64,000 bases of DNA from JAPSGM01 sp963777045 (GTDB lineage Bacteria; Chloroflexota; Limnocylindria; QHBO01): positions 1-64,000 of the forward strand of contig CAVZPD010000021.1 of NCBI GenBank assembly GCA_963777045.1. Reading direction: 5' to 3'. The translations under genes were made by a program, and so were the position numbers. Below are positions 25,220-33,866 of the stretch, in pieces. The stretch's first letter is position 1. The number at the start of each line of letters is the position of its first letter. The notes under the pieces are model-generated. The model did no database searches. It saw only the letters and a program-made list of their open reading frames with translations, and had not been told where the DNA came from.

Positions 25220-25907
25220 CGGGATCGCGGTCCTCGAGCTCCCAGGCGTGATCCATCGCGTGCTGCGCCGTGCGGCGGATCAGGAAGCGCAGCGGCCAGC
25301 GGCGCGCCGGTCGACCGTCGGCGTGGTGCTCGCGAATGGCGGCCACGTAGCGTTCGCGCAGCTCAGCGAGCTGCGTTGGCGTCAGCCGGGCCTCGTCGTC
25401 CTCGCGAATGCCGACCTTGCGCCACCAATTGTGGCGCTCCGACCCGTAGACGTGGCGCACGATCTGGTCCCGCTCACGCCCGCCGCCACGCGGACCCTTG
25501 CTGAGGGGCCTGGAGATTGATTCGGCCGCGTGGTCGAAGTGATCCCAGACCGCCTGCATGAGCCCGATCCTCCGTTCGAGCTCATCGTCGCCGAGTGGCT
25601 CCGCCTCGACGGCGGATGACACGTGGGAAACGCCCCACCAGTCGGTTGAGGTGTTCCCCGGCGTGCGCTCCACGACGTGTGCCTTGACGGATCGCACGAA
25701 CTCCGATCGGAGGCCGACGCGCTCGGCGACCGGCTCGTAGCGCGGAAGGTATGCCCGCAGCCGATCGACGGCGTCCTGCTCGGTGCGCCCCCAGCGCTCC
25801 AATCCCGGCCAGTCCAACGCGGCCGCGACGATCCGCTTTCGCTTCGGACCGATCTCCAGCACGACGCGCAGCTCGTCGCTCACGCCGGGCGTGTCGTCGT
25901 CGGCCAC
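25215..25907 (-). CDS. DinB-like conserved protein, paralog 1
   Basis: 230 residues, GTG start. The first ~90 residues form a small N-terminal domain (EIGPKRKRIVAAALDWPGLE). The rest looks like a DinB/YfiT-type four-helix bundle with conserved SKGPRGGGRERDQIVRHVYG and a final FLIRRTAQHAMDHAWELEDR carrying the His residues that would bind metal. A clear paralog is at 53738-54424. Enzymatic role unknown; DinB relatives include thiol transferases. Three-palindrome element B lies upstream. Confidence 0.75.
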   Translation of the reverse strand: MADDDTPGVSDELRVVLEIGPKRKRIVAAALDWPGLERWGRTEQDAVDRLRAYLPRYEPVAERVGLRSEFVRSVKAHVVERTPGNTSTDWWGVSHVSSAVEAEPLGDDELERRIGLMQAVWDHFDHAAESISRPLSKGPRGGGRERDQIVRHVYGSERHNWWRKVGIREDDEARLTPTQLAELRERYVAAIREHHADGRPARRWPLRFLIRRTAQHAMDHAWELEDRDPG

Positions 25908-25988
25908 CCACGTAGCGTGGCGGCCGTGTCAAGGCAGCGGAGCCCACAGCACTCCAGTGGGCAACGGCTTGCCGCTTGGCGCTCGCCG

Positions 25989-26145
25989 GATTATCAGTGG
26001 GGGTGATGATCTGCCGAACGAACGTCGGGATCGCGCCGAACGGCGGCCTTCGTTCGCTGGATCATCAGTGGGGGTGATAACCCGGCGCCGGGGAGGGCCT
26101 TCGTTCGCTGGATCATCAGTGGGGGTGATAACGCGGCGTCGGGAG
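25989..26145. repeat. Three-palindrome intergenic element, copy B
   Basis: Cores ATCAGTGGGGGTGAT at 25993-26007, 26064-26078 and 26115-26129; spacing 71 and 51 bp. Units 2 and 3 are near-identical direct repeats beginning TTCGTTCGCTGGATCATCAG. Unit 1 is inverted, with GAACGAACG on its right. Together unit 1 and unit 2 flanks form a longer inverted repeat. The element sits between divergent genes (DinB-like and dehydratase-VOC). Confidence 0.9.
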
Positions 26146-26256
26146 TGGCTCATCCGTGAAACCGCCCAACCCGCGACAGCGCCGCGTCAGGCTCAGTCTC
26201 AATCCCTGGCTTCGTTGCCTCCTTCTGCGGGGCGGCATGGAGCCAGGCTTTCTGCC

Positions 26257-26262
26257 TAGCAT
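26257..26262 (+). promoter_or_regulatory. -10 element of a leaderless gene
   Basis: TAGCAT lies seven bases before the ATG at 26270, so transcription should start at or next to the start codon. The same TAGCAT-N7 arrangement precedes the GTG at 43143. Confidence 0.5.
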
Positions 26263-26269
26263 CGGCGCC

Positions 26270-26941
26270 ATGAGCGAGAAGCCAACGACGGCACGTGCAT
26301 TCCACGAGGCCGCCGGAGTCCAGGACTGGCGGATTCTCTTCTCTGGCGCCCACGCCTACTTCCGCGTCGGATCGTTCGCGGAAGCCGCCAAGTTCGTGAC
26401 CGCGATCGCCGAGGTTGCCGAGGCTGTGGGCCATTTCCCCGATGTCGATGTCCGACCCGAGGGAGTCACGGTGCGGACCGCCTCCGGGGAGTACGGAGCT
26501 CTGAGCCAGCGTGACGTCGAGCTCGCACGCCGGATATCGGCGGAAGCCCGGAAGCTGGGGCTCGAGGCGGACCCGTCGCAGGTCCAGGTGGTGGGCATCA
26601 CGGTGGCACAGGATGCCGATACCGACGTGGCTCCCTTCTGGGCCGCAGCCCTCGGGTACCGGAGCCTTGGACCGAAGGAGGACGTCGTCGATCGGCACCG
26701 GCGCAACCCGCACGTGTCGTTCCAGGGCCTCCGGCCTCCGAAGCCGGGGCGTGGCCGGACCCACATCGACGTCAGCGTGCCGGCCGATCAGGCCGAGGCC
26801 CGCGTCGCGGCAGCACTCGAAGCCGGCGGACGCCTGGTGGACGACACGCATGTGCCGAATTGGTGGACCCTGGCGTCGCCCGAGAACCACAAGGTGGACA
26901 TTGCGGCCTGGCCGGACTTCGAGGGCGGCGAGGAGGACTGA
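26270..26941 (+). CDS. Pterin carbinolamine dehydratase-like domain fused to a VOC domain
   Basis: 223 residues. Residues ~8-110 fit 4a-hydroxytetrahydrobiopterin dehydratase: VGSFAEAAKFVTAIAEVAEA, then VGHFPDVDVRPEGVTVRTAS, with the expected H/P-D pattern. Residues ~120-220 are a glyoxalase/VOC half: DTDVAPFWAAALGY, RTHIDVSVPADQAEARVAAA and NWWTLASPENHKVDIAAWP. The fusion suggests a small-molecule enzyme acting on a pterin-like or related substrate; no pathway partner is adjacent. ATG at 26270 is supported by a -10 seven bases upstream; an in-frame ATG at 26156 lies just past repeat B and is less likely. Confidence 0.82.
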   Translation: MSEKPTTARAFHEAAGVQDWRILFSGAHAYFRVGSFAEAAKFVTAIAEVAEAVGHFPDVDVRPEGVTVRTASGEYGALSQRDVELARRISAEARKLGLEADPSQVQVVGITVAQDADTDVAPFWAAALGYRSLGPKEDVVDRHRRNPHVSFQGLRPPKPGRGRTHIDVSVPADQAEARVAAALEAGGRLVDDTHVPNWWTLASPENHKVDIAAWPDFEGGEED

Positions 26942-26992
26942 GCCGCGGCGTTCCGCTTGACTGGATGCATATCGCCGACGATGATTCCTACC

Positions 26993-27250
26993 ATGGCGAG
27001 CCGAGTAGGAGAGCGGGGCCAGATCACGATCGAGAAGGCGATCCGCGAGGAGCTTGGCATCTACGCCGGGGACGAGGCTGTTCAGCGCGTGGAGGATGGC
27101 CGGATCGTGATCGATGTCGTGCCCGGGCGGCATCGGCGCAGCCTGGCGGGGAGCCTGAAGGGGAAGGTCGCGCGGCGCCCGGACGACGAGTCGTGGGAGG
27201 CGCTTCGTCGGGCGGCCTGGGAGACGGCCGATCCGGATCGGCGCCAGTGA
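26993..27250 (+). CDS. SpoVT-AbrB-type antitoxin (VapB-like)
   Basis: 85 residues starting MASRVGERGQITIEKAIREE, then LGIYAGDEAV, a standard swapped-hairpin AbrB DNA-binding domain. The C-terminal half (LKGKVARRPDDESWEALRRA) should neutralise the toxin. TTGACT at 26957 is a possible -35. Overlaps the PIN toxin gene by four bases. Confidence 0.9.
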   Translation: MASRVGERGQITIEKAIREELGIYAGDEAVQRVEDGRIVIDVVPGRHRRSLAGSLKGKVARRPDDESWEALRRAAWETADPDRRQ

Positions 27251-27642
27251 TCAGCGTCGATACCTCGGTTCTCGTCCGCTATCTCGTTGGCACCCCGCCC
27301 GCTGCCGCGCGTCGTGCGGCTGCGCTGGTGGACGGCGAAGATGGGATCGGCGTCTCGCCGGTGGCCCTCGTGGAGTGCGCGCACGTGCTGCGCACGCAGT
27401 ACGGCGTCGCGCGCGATGAGATCCTGGACAGCCTGGTCGGCCTCGTCCAGCGCGAGAATGTCCGCGTGCTGGGCCTGCGCACCGATGTGCTGGTCGGCGT
27501 GCTCGTTCGCGCACGAGGGCTGCCTGGTCGGCCGATTCCCGACGCATTGATCGTGGCCGCCAGCCTGGCGGCCGATGCCCTGCCGCTCGTCACGTTTGAC
27601 CGGGATCAGGGCCGCTACGGTATCGCGACCCGCGAGCCCTGA
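27247..27642 (+). CDS. PIN-domain toxin (VapC)
   Basis: 131 residues, GTG start inside the antitoxin stop (GTGA). PIN acidic residues: VISVDTSVLVRYLV (Asp), ALVECAHVLR (Glu), GRPIPDALIVAASLA (Asp) and LVTFDRDQGRYG (Asp). Expected RNase, held by the upstream AbrB-type antitoxin. Confidence 0.92.
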   Translation: MISVDTSVLVRYLVGTPPAAARRAAALVDGEDGIGVSPVALVECAHVLRTQYGVARDEILDSLVGLVQRENVRVLGLRTDVLVGVLVRARGLPGRPIPDALIVAASLAADALPLVTFDRDQGRYGIATREP

Positions 27643-27694
27643 CTCGTCAGCGTGCCGGCCGACAGGCAATAGGGTTCCTCGCGCCACGGCCAGC

Positions 27695-28066
27695 CTAGCC
27701 TGCGGCGGGAGCGCCGAGGCTGCTGGCCGAATCGATCGCGATGCGGAGGCTCCCATCGGGTTGGCGCCGGTAGACCAGGACGTACTTGCTGGTTGGCCCG
27801 GAGGGGCCGATGATCTCGCCGACGTCGACCACCAGCGAGCCATCGGCCATCTCGTCGCGCGATTCGAAGCGAAGGTTGACGGGGCCGTCCTTGACCCATT
27901 CGCGCATCGTCGCCTCGACGGCCTCGCGGCCACGGAGGATCGGCTGGCCGGGGAAGAGGAGCTGCGCATCATCGGTGTAGCGGGCGATGAGGCCGTCGGC
28001 ATCCTGGTTCGCCAGGTCCCGCGAGAAGCCCTCGTTCAGCGCTTTGATCTCCTCGCCGATGTTCAT
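27695..28066 (-). CDS. SnoaL/DUF4440-like protein
   Basis: 123 residues: MNIGEEIKALNEGFSRDLAN, then ADGLIARYTDDAQLLFPGQP and ILRGREAVEATMREW, a DUF4440-type NTF2 fold. The last part (KYVLVYRRQPDGSLRIAIDS) completes the sheet. ATG overlaps the stop of a short upstream gene. Function unknown. Confidence 0.85.
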   Translation of the reverse strand: MNIGEEIKALNEGFSRDLANQDADGLIARYTDDAQLLFPGQPILRGREAVEATMREWVKDGPVNLRFESRDEMADGSLVVDVGEIIGPSGPTSKYVLVYRRQPDGSLRIAIDSASSLGAPAAG

Positions 28067-28215
28067 GGCGTCGCGGCTGCCTGGCGGGCGTAGTCATCGG
28101 CGTCGAACCAGCCGCGGGAGGCGGCAACCTTGAGGTCCGCCACCGCCTCGGGAGACCCTGAGTTCCAGGCCACGGTGTAGGCGTCTGCCACCCCTCGCAT
28201 CGCGTCGTGATTCAT
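28063..28215 (-). CDS. Small protein, possibly truncated NTF2-like domain
   Basis: 50 residues (MNHDAMRGVADAYTVAWNSG, then SPEAVADLKVAASRGWFDAD). The beginning resembles the first helix of an NTF2-like fold, but the remainder is too short for it. Overlaps the DUF4440 gene by four bases; GGAGGA-type ribosome site upstream. Confidence 0.5.
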   Translation of the reverse strand: MNHDAMRGVADAYTVAWNSGSPEAVADLKVAASRGWFDADDYARQAAATP

Positions 28216-28286
28216 GTCCTCCTGCTCCTTTGGCTGCACCGATGGGCACAAGCGTACCGTCAGCCTGCGTCAGGAACCCCATCGCG

Positions 28287-28292
28287 TAGACT
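28287..28292 (+). promoter_or_regulatory. -10 element of a leaderless gene
   Basis: TAGACT seven bases before the ATG at 28300 of the cyclase gene. Confidence 0.45.
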
Positions 28293-28299
28293 CCCGGTG

Positions 28300-29499
28300 A
28301 TGGCCAGCCCGCCGCCCAAGGAAGCCTCGGCCGATCGTTCTGCGGCCTACCAGGAGGCGCTGGCCGGAGTCCTGCGAACCCTGGGCGGGGCGCCCTTCGA
28401 CCTCGACGCGGTGCTGTCGACCATCCTCAGCCATGCGACCCGCCTGTGCGACGCGAAGCGTGGGTTCGTCTACCTCCGCGGCGGGGACGCGCGCTACCGG
28501 CACGCGGCGGCCATCGGCTCATCGGAGGCGATCGTCGAGTTCAACCTCGCGCATCCGATCGTGCCGTCGCGGGGCACGCTTGTGGGCCGCACCGCCCTCG
28601 AGCGGCACGCGGTGCACATCCCGGACGTGGAGCTGGATGCGGAGTACGACTACGCCGAGGCGAAGGAGCTCGGAGGCTTCCGCGCCATGCTCGGGGTGCC
28701 GATGCTGCGCGAGGGCGAGGTCGTGGGGGTGGTCACCGTCTGGCGCGACGCGCCGATCGCCTTCCGCGACGATCAGGTCGAGATCCTCCAGCAGTTCGCC
28801 GACCAGGCAGTGATCGCGGTGACCACGACCCAGCTGGTCAACACGATCGAGCGCCAGCGCACCGAGCTGGCCAGATTCCTCTCGCCGCAGGTCGCGGGCC
28901 TGGTCTCCAGCCCGGACGGGGAGCGGTTGCTGGCGGGACACCGCCGCGAGATCACGGTCGTCTTCTGCGACCTGCGCGGTTTCACCGCCTTCAGCGAGTC
29001 GGCGGAGCCGGAGGACGTGATGCAGGTCCTGCGCGAGTACCACGCGGTGCTCGGGAGCCGCATCACCGATGCCGGCGGCACGCTCGAGCGCTTCACCGGC
29101 GACGGGGTCATGGTCTTCTTCAATGACCCGGTTGAGCAGCATGACCACGCTGAGCGCGCTGTTCGGATGGCGCTGGGCCTGCGGTCGGACGTCGCCGGCC
29201 TGGGCGAAGGCTGGCGGCGGATGGGGCACGAGCTCGGCTTCGGGGTGGGAATCGCGACCGGTTATGCAACCATGGGGCGCATCGGCTTCGAAGGACGCGT
29301 CGACTACGCCGCGGTCGGCAGCGTCGTGAACCTTGCGGCGCGGCTGTGCGCGGAGGCGGGGGACGGGTCGATCCTGCTCAACCCGCGAGCCCATGCACGG
29401 CTCGGCGAGCGCGTCACGGTCCGTGACGCGGGAGAGATGACGATGAAGGGCTTCTCGCGCCCTGTCCGGGTTGCCCAGGTCATCGAACTGTCGGACTGA
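28300..29499 (+). CDS. GAF-domain class III adenylate/guanylate cyclase
   Basis: 399 residues. GAF domain ~20-180 (LCDAKRGFVYLRGGD, LGGFRAMLGVPMLREGEVVG). A coiled linker (IERQRTELARFLSPQVAGLV) leads to the class III catalytic domain: ITVVFCDLRGFTAFSE (first metal Asp), LERFTGDGVMVFFND (second Asp) and VDYAAVGSVVNLAARL (substrate-binding segment and transition-state Asn/Arg). All are intact. It should make cyclic nucleotide in response to a small ligand sensed by GAF. No membrane segment. Probably leaderless. Confidence 0.93.
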   Translation: MASPPPKEASADRSAAYQEALAGVLRTLGGAPFDLDAVLSTILSHATRLCDAKRGFVYLRGGDARYRHAAAIGSSEAIVEFNLAHPIVPSRGTLVGRTALERHAVHIPDVELDAEYDYAEAKELGGFRAMLGVPMLREGEVVGVVTVWRDAPIAFRDDQVEILQQFADQAVIAVTTTQLVNTIERQRTELARFLSPQVAGLVSSPDGERLLAGHRREITVVFCDLRGFTAFSESAEPEDVMQVLREYHAVLGSRITDAGGTLERFTGDGVMVFFNDPVEQHDHAERAVRMALGLRSDVAGLGEGWRRMGHELGFGVGIATGYATMGRIGFEGRVDYAAVGSVVNLAARLCAEAGDGSILLNPRAHARLGERVTVRDAGEMTMKGFSRPVRVAQVIELSD

Positions 29500-29553
29500 G
29501 CCTGTCCGGCCACGTGACCACCACCTCGCTGCGGCGTGTGCGCGGCGGACCGT

Positions 29554-30291
29554 TCACTTGGCCGATCTGAGGACGTCGACCTCGCAGCCAGGCAGGAACG
29601 GGTCGAACCCGTGCTCGATCAGCCAGCGGATCGCGACCAGGCTTCGCAAGGACCACCAACCGCGGATGGCGTCGAGGTCGACCTCGGTGCCGTAGCCGGC
29701 CAGGACGTCGCCAAGGTGCTCCTCGTGCCCGAGCGTCAGGACCGCGAGGTCGTACAGACCATCACCCTGGCCAGCCTCGGACCAGTCGAGCACGCCGGTT
29801 ATCGTGTCACCGTCGAGGAACACGTGGGACACCTGCAGGTCTCCGTGCATGAACACCGGTGCCCGCGGGCGCAGCGCAGCCTCGGCAGTCCGGCGGTTGC
29901 GCGCGACGAGATCGGTGGGGAGGGTGCCGCTGGTGACCAGCCACTCACATTCGGCGTCGAGTTGTGATGCCGACTCGTCGAGCCGGCGGCTCGGCCACGG
30001 TGGCAGCGGTGCGTCGTGGAGCCGCCGGACGGCGGCTCCCGCGGCGGCCCATGCCGCCGATGGCGCGCGCGACGGTTCACCGAGCCGGCCCAGTGCCGTC
30101 CCGGCGACGGCAGCCAGCGCAAGGACGTTGGGCTTCCGCCAGAGGACCTCGGGCGTGGGGATCGGTGCCAATGCCATCGTCTTGACCTCCGCGTCCAGGC
30201 GCGCCTGATCGCTGTCGACCTTCAGGAACACGTCGCCGACGCGGAGCGTCACGCGCTCCCGATGGGCGACGACGACCTCGACTTCCTCCAC
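29554..30291 (-). CDS. Aminoglycoside/choline kinase-fold phosphotransferase
   Basis: 245 residues, GTG start with GATAAT seven bases upstream. Catalytic loop and metal site: FMHGDLQVSHVFLDGD and ITGVLDWSEAGQGDGLYDLA, matching HGDxxxxN (Ser-His replacing Asn region) and the DW/DP motif of APH enzymes. N-terminal lobe: VTLRVGDVFLKVDSD with the ATP Lys. Substrate cannot be named. Confidence 0.85.
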   Translation of the reverse strand: MEEVEVVVAHRERVTLRVGDVFLKVDSDQARLDAEVKTMALAPIPTPEVLWRKPNVLALAAVAGTALGRLGEPSRAPSAAWAAAGAAVRRLHDAPLPPWPSRRLDESASQLDAECEWLVTSGTLPTDLVARNRRTAEAALRPRAPVFMHGDLQVSHVFLDGDTITGVLDWSEAGQGDGLYDLAVLTLGHEEHLGDVLAGYGTEVDLDAIRGWWSLRSLVAIRWLIEHGFDPFLPGCEVDVLRSAK

Positions 30292-30372
30292 GTGGGCAAT
30301 TATCGCGGTGATGCCCGTCCATCGCGGCGCTGGCGACCAGGATGCGTCCGGCGGTAGTCTGAAGCAACACGC

Positions 30373-30452
30373 TGAACACCGAGGTCCTCACCTTCGAGGG
30401 CGACCAGATCCGAGAGGTGGAGGTCTACTTCGGCTGGAGCCTGCCGGCCTGA
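30373..30452 (+). pseudogene. 3' fragment of an NTF2-like gene
   Basis: The plus strand reads NTEVLTFEGDQIREVEVYFG and ends WSLPA-stop, the recognisable last strands of a SnoaL-like protein. No upstream part is found; the phosphotransferase gene begins just beyond. A leftover of a deleted gene. Confidence 0.55.
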
Positions 30453-30508
30453 ATGGCGGTCGGTCTTGGCGGATTCCGTCCACCGGAAGCGCCGCTTTGG
30501 ACATGAAG

Positions 30509-30542
30509 GAGGGGAATGCGGGCGGTTGCCGCGCATCCCCTC
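30509..30542 (-). terminator. Terminator hairpin of the secreted protein gene
   Basis: GAGGGG-(A)-ATGCG pairs with CGCATCCCCTC around a GC-rich inner loop, 25 bp after the stop at 30568 on the minus strand. Confidence 0.55.
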
Positions 30543-30567
30543 GGTGCGGAAGCACGGGCTCCCGGGA

Positions 30568-31119
30568 TCAGTCGCAGCTGACCCGCGGGTTGTACTCGTA
30601 GAACATCCCGCTGGGGTTCGGCTGCCAGACCCAGGCGTGCAGCTCGTAGAAGTCGGGCAGGCCGTAGCGGTTTCCGGCTGGCGTCAGGTGGAAGTGCTCC
30701 CCGAAGAGCTCCGGCGGCGCGGCGCCGGCACCGTTGGTGGCCTCCCAATCGGCCTTCAGCACCAGGTACTCGACGGCGACCAGCTTGAGGCGTCCATCCG
30801 ACTGCGGCTCGTAGATGAGCAGTTCGGGGGCAGTGGCGACAGCCTCGTCGTCGAGCAGCTCGGGCTTGAGATAGTGGATGCCCATGGTGCCCGAGCCATT
30901 TGGATCGGCGATGCAGGTGATGCCGGCAAGATCGGCGACTTCCACCGTATACCCGGCGGCCATGGCGGCGTCGATGTCGTGGAAGGCCGCCGTGGCGTTG
31001 CGGAGCGCGGCCAGTCCGGACTGTCCGGCTGCGGCCACTCCCGTCAGCGCGCTCGCCGCGAACGCTCCGACGAGCAGCGCGGGGACGAGACGCCGGATTG
31101 GATGCGATGTGGTCTTCAT
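30568..31119 (-). CDS. Secreted protein of unknown function
   Basis: 183 residues from the ATG at 31119, with GAGAGGAA eight bases upstream. A Sec signal peptide is clear (RRLVPALLVGAFAASALTGV then AAAG). The mature part has AGITCIADPNGSGTMGIHYL, LLIYEPQSDGRLKLVAVEYL and FGEHFHLTPAGNRYGLPDFY, ending HAWVWQPNPSGMFYEYNPRV-SCD. The conserved His, Glu and two Cys suggest an extracytoplasmic domain with a disulphide and perhaps metal or haem-like ligand. Similar hypothetical proteins exist in Chloroflexota and Actinobacteria. Terminator follows. Confidence 0.75.
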   Translation of the reverse strand: MKTTSHPIRRLVPALLVGAFAASALTGVAAAGQSGLAALRNATAAFHDIDAAMAAGYTVEVADLAGITCIADPNGSGTMGIHYLKPELLDDEAVATAPELLIYEPQSDGRLKLVAVEYLVLKADWEATNGAGAAPPELFGEHFHLTPAGNRYGLPDFYELHAWVWQPNPSGMFYEYNPRVSCD

Positions 31120-31177
31120 GATCTGGTTCCTCTCTACTGTCATTGACTGATGGGGACGTGGCGTGGGGCCGCCCGCG

Positions 31178-31426
31178 CTACACCTCGACCTGCAGCTCGT
31201 ACACCTCGGCGGTGGGATGACCCGCCCGCTCGTGCACGCGCGCCACCGCCTCGCGGTTCGGCCCGGTGGACAGGCAGAACACCTTTCCCGACAGCGGGTC
31301 GAGCCACGCGCGCTCGAAGTGCACGCCCTCGTCGCCTTCGAGTGCGAGGTCGCGCTCGTGCGCCTCGGCGAGCTGGTCGGCAGTCACGCCGATGAACCCC
31401 GAGTGAACGTCCATGAACTTCGTCAT
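31178..31426 (-). CDS. DUF4242 (SCO4226-type) small protein
   Basis: 82 residues: MTKFMDVHSGFIGVTADQLA, EGVHFERAWLDPLSGKVFCL, STGPNREAVARVHERAGH. This is the DUF4242 ferredoxin-like family, of which SCO4226 binds nickel. It follows a BTAD regulator on the same strand by 54 bp and is likely co-transcribed with it. Confidence 0.85.
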   Translation of the reverse strand: MTKFMDVHSGFIGVTADQLAEAHERDLALEGDEGVHFERAWLDPLSGKVFCLSTGPNREAVARVHERAGHPTAEVYELQVEV

Positions 31427-31479
31427 CAATCTGCTCCCTGGCTGTGGCGTGGACGCTGAATGGGCGTCCGATGTCCAAG

Positions 31480-33213
31480 CTAGGAGCGGGGCGTTTGGCG
31501 GCGCGTTTGTGGCCCTGCCGAGCGGTCGATCCGTCCGACGAAGTTGCCCAGCCCGGCGTGGTGCACCAGGCGCCTTGCCGCGTCGCGGCGCTCGAGATCG
31601 GCGCCGCGCTCGAGCTCGACGAGCTCGGTCAGGATCAGAAGCTCCGCCCATCGGTACGTGTCCGGGAACCGGCGGCAGCTGGTCAAGGCACGGGTCATGA
31701 GGTCGTGGGCCTCTCCGTCACGGCCGCCCGCGGCCTCCACGAGCGCAAGCCCTCGGAGTGAGAGGGCCTCCCAGCACGGGTCGTCCATCTCCCTCGCCAT
31801 GGTCAGTGCCTCTCCAAGCGTGGCCCGAGCCGCGGAGGAGTTGCCGCCCAGCAGCAGCGCCTCGCCCTGGAAGGCCATTGGGAAGGGGATGACGGCGTGC
31901 CATCCAACCTCGCGGGCATGCTGGATGGACAGGACGGCCAGCCGTTGCGCCTCATCGGCTCGTCCGAGTGCGAGCTGGACCCTCACCATGTAGCTGAGGG
32001 CATAGGCAACCCAACGGCGATCGCCCGCGCGCTCGAGGAGGGTCAGCGCTTCGTTGATCGTCGTTTCGGCCGTCTGCATTGCGCCCTGGTCGGAAAGACA
32101 CGCGCCGAGCATTGTCATTGCGCGCCCTGCCCGGCCCTCGTCCCCAGCCTCGCGGGCGAGCGAGAGCGAACGGTGCAGGGCTGATTCCGCGGCGCCGTAG
32201 TCCGCCGTGAGAAACGCGACGTAGCCGGTCTCCCGCTCGATGTCCGCGGCGAGAGCGATCGCACGTGCCTCGGTCGCAAGACGCAGCGCGCGGTCAAGGA
32301 GACCGATGGCCTCTCGGTCCTGGCCACGGCGCCCGTGGATGAGGCCCTCGGCGAGCACGGTCAGCGCCCGTGCCTCGAGCAGCGGGCTGCCGCCGGCGGC
32401 TCCACTCGCGGACGCTCGCCGTGCGGCGGCGACGGCGCCGTCGTAGTCGCCGGTAGTCAGCCGGGCCTGCGCCATGTCGACCATCGCGCGCGCGGACGTC
32501 TCATGGTCGATGAGTGGATTGGCGTCGGGATGATTCGCGCGCTCGATCGGACGTTTCAGGCGTGCCGGGGGTTCGGCCCCGAGCTCGGATCGGTAGAGGT
32601 TGGTGACGCGTTCGAGGTGGGAGTCGGCGGCACCGCGATCGCCCCGGGTGAGGTGGATCTCGATCGCTAGCTCATGCGCGGCGTCATCGAAGGGATCCAT
32701 GGCGAGCAGTCGTTCCACGAACCGCAACGCTCGATCGGAGTCGGCCGAGACCGATAGGGTGGCCGCCCACCGCAACGTGGAACGCAGGGCGGATTCCATC
32801 CGAGCTTGCTCGATGCCGAGCCAGAGCTCGAAGTGCGGCGCCTCGGCGAAGTGGAGGCTCTCGAGCAGCGTTCCGCCGCCGATCTTCTCGATCTCCGCTG
32901 GCGTGAGGTCGCCCTCCAGGAGTCGCAGGGCATCAACCGACAGGTTCGACCGGTCGATCTCCAGGCGGCCGGCGGTCTCCGTCACCGACGATTCAGGGCC
33001 GATGGCCTTTCGCACCTGGAAGAGGGCCCATCGAAGGGCGGCGCCTGGGTCGTCTGCAGCCGGCCAGAGGAGCTCGCTCAGCTGCGGACGAGTTGGCGGG
33101 GCATCGGCGAGAAGAAGATGAGTGAGCAGGCCCCAGGGCTTCCATCCGGGGAGTGCTCGTGCACCGCCCTCGCCAAAGACCGACGGCCGTCCGAGCAGTC
33201 GGATCTGGAGCAC
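31480..33213 (-). CDS. BTAD-type transcriptional regulator with TPR repeats
   Basis: 577 residues, GTG start. N-terminal OmpR-like winged helix (MLQIRLLGRPSVFGEGGARA, LSELLWPAADDPGAALRWAL), then the bacterial transcriptional activation domain (~100-240, ending YRSELGAEPP). Residues ~260-570 are TPR-like helical pairs (ALTVLAEGLIHGRRGQDREA, GRAMTMLGACLSDQGAMQTA). Expected to sense a protein or small molecule through the repeats and activate nearby genes such as the DUF4242 gene. Confidence 0.88.
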   Translation of the reverse strand: MLQIRLLGRPSVFGEGGARALPGWKPWGLLTHLLLADAPPTRPQLSELLWPAADDPGAALRWALFQVRKAIGPESSVTETAGRLEIDRSNLSVDALRLLEGDLTPAEIEKIGGGTLLESLHFAEAPHFELWLGIEQARMESALRSTLRWAATLSVSADSDRALRFVERLLAMDPFDDAAHELAIEIHLTRGDRGAADSHLERVTNLYRSELGAEPPARLKRPIERANHPDANPLIDHETSARAMVDMAQARLTTGDYDGAVAAARRASASGAAGGSPLLEARALTVLAEGLIHGRRGQDREAIGLLDRALRLATEARAIALAADIERETGYVAFLTADYGAAESALHRSLSLAREAGDEGRAGRAMTMLGACLSDQGAMQTAETTINEALTLLERAGDRRWVAYALSYMVRVQLALGRADEAQRLAVLSIQHAREVGWHAVIPFPMAFQGEALLLGGNSSAARATLGEALTMAREMDDPCWEALSLRGLALVEAAGGRDGEAHDLMTRALTSCRRFPDTYRWAELLILTELVELERGADLERRDAARRLVHHAGLGNFVGRIDRSAGPQTRRQTPRS

Positions 33214-33279
33214 GCTCGTGCGTTGCCTGCCGGAGTCAGGGGTTCGTATGCGGTCGACCTCGGATGGGCTTGTGATGCA

Positions 33280-33660
33280 TCAGGATATGGCGACCAACAG
33301 GCTGGTCGTCAGCAGCACGATGGTCACGGGGAGCCAAAGCCTCTTCTCCCCGGCGCTCTGCGTGGCGGCATTCAGGAGCACGGCCACGCCCGACAGCGCG
33401 ACGGGCACCCACACCAGCCAGGGAGCCGACTCGATGAGGTTCGGCAGCAGCAGGCCGGCGCCCGACAGCACCACGAGCGCCACCGCCGCCAGGACCACAA
33501 CCTGGACCACCGCCGCGGCACGCATCGGCGCCGGCATTCGCCCGCTGAATGCGCCACCCATCGCATAGTCGCCCCACGGCGCGCCGGCCACCAGCGCAAG
33601 CTGGAAGGCGATCACCATGCCAGTGACAATCGCGAACAGGATCGCCGCAGCCTCGCTCAT
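33280..33660 (-). CDS. Four-helix membrane protein
   Basis: 126 residues with helices at about 4-25, 48-68, 78-95 and 107-125 (VVQVVVLAAVALVVLSGAGL; LWLPVTIVLLTTSLLVAI). No family recognised. It follows an inactivated NTF2-like gene, just as the YccF gene follows the intact copy at 23.4 kb. Confidence 0.7.
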   Translation of the reverse strand: MSEAAAILFAIVTGMVIAFQLALVAGAPWGDYAMGGAFSGRMPAPMRAAAVVQVVVLAAVALVVLSGAGLLLPNLIESAPWLVWVPVALSGVAVLLNAATQSAGEKRLWLPVTIVLLTTSLLVAIS

Positions 33661-33664
33661 CGGT

Positions 33665-33830
33665 TCAGGGGCGTTCGACGAACTTCCAGAACGAGTCCTT
33701 CTTGATGACCTGGCCGTCGCGGAAGGTCCACGGCGAAGAAGGCCATGATGGCGTCCAGGTCGTGCCGGTTGAAGGCATCGGCGATCGCCTGGAGCGTGTC
33801 GACCGTGGGCATCGGCTCGGGCAAGGTCAT
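33665..33830 (-). pseudogene. NTF2-like gene with internal deletion
   Basis: The start encodes MTLPEPMPTVDTLQAIADAF, NRHDLDAIMAFFA; then ~250 bp present in the intact paralog (23373-23774) are missing, and the end (TFRDGQVIKKDSFWKFVERP) continues out of frame. The deletion junction lies near 33731 between AAGGTCCAC and GGCGAAGAAGGCC. Upstream promoter motif is retained. Confidence 0.8.
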
Positions 33831-33866
33831 CCCCGGTTGGGCGTGTGGGTGGGCGCTACTCGGCGA

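Noticed and set aside
25989..26145. CRISPR array
   Set aside because: Only three units, opposite orientation of unit 1, unequal gaps, and the same three-unit pattern at other loci; no cas genes.
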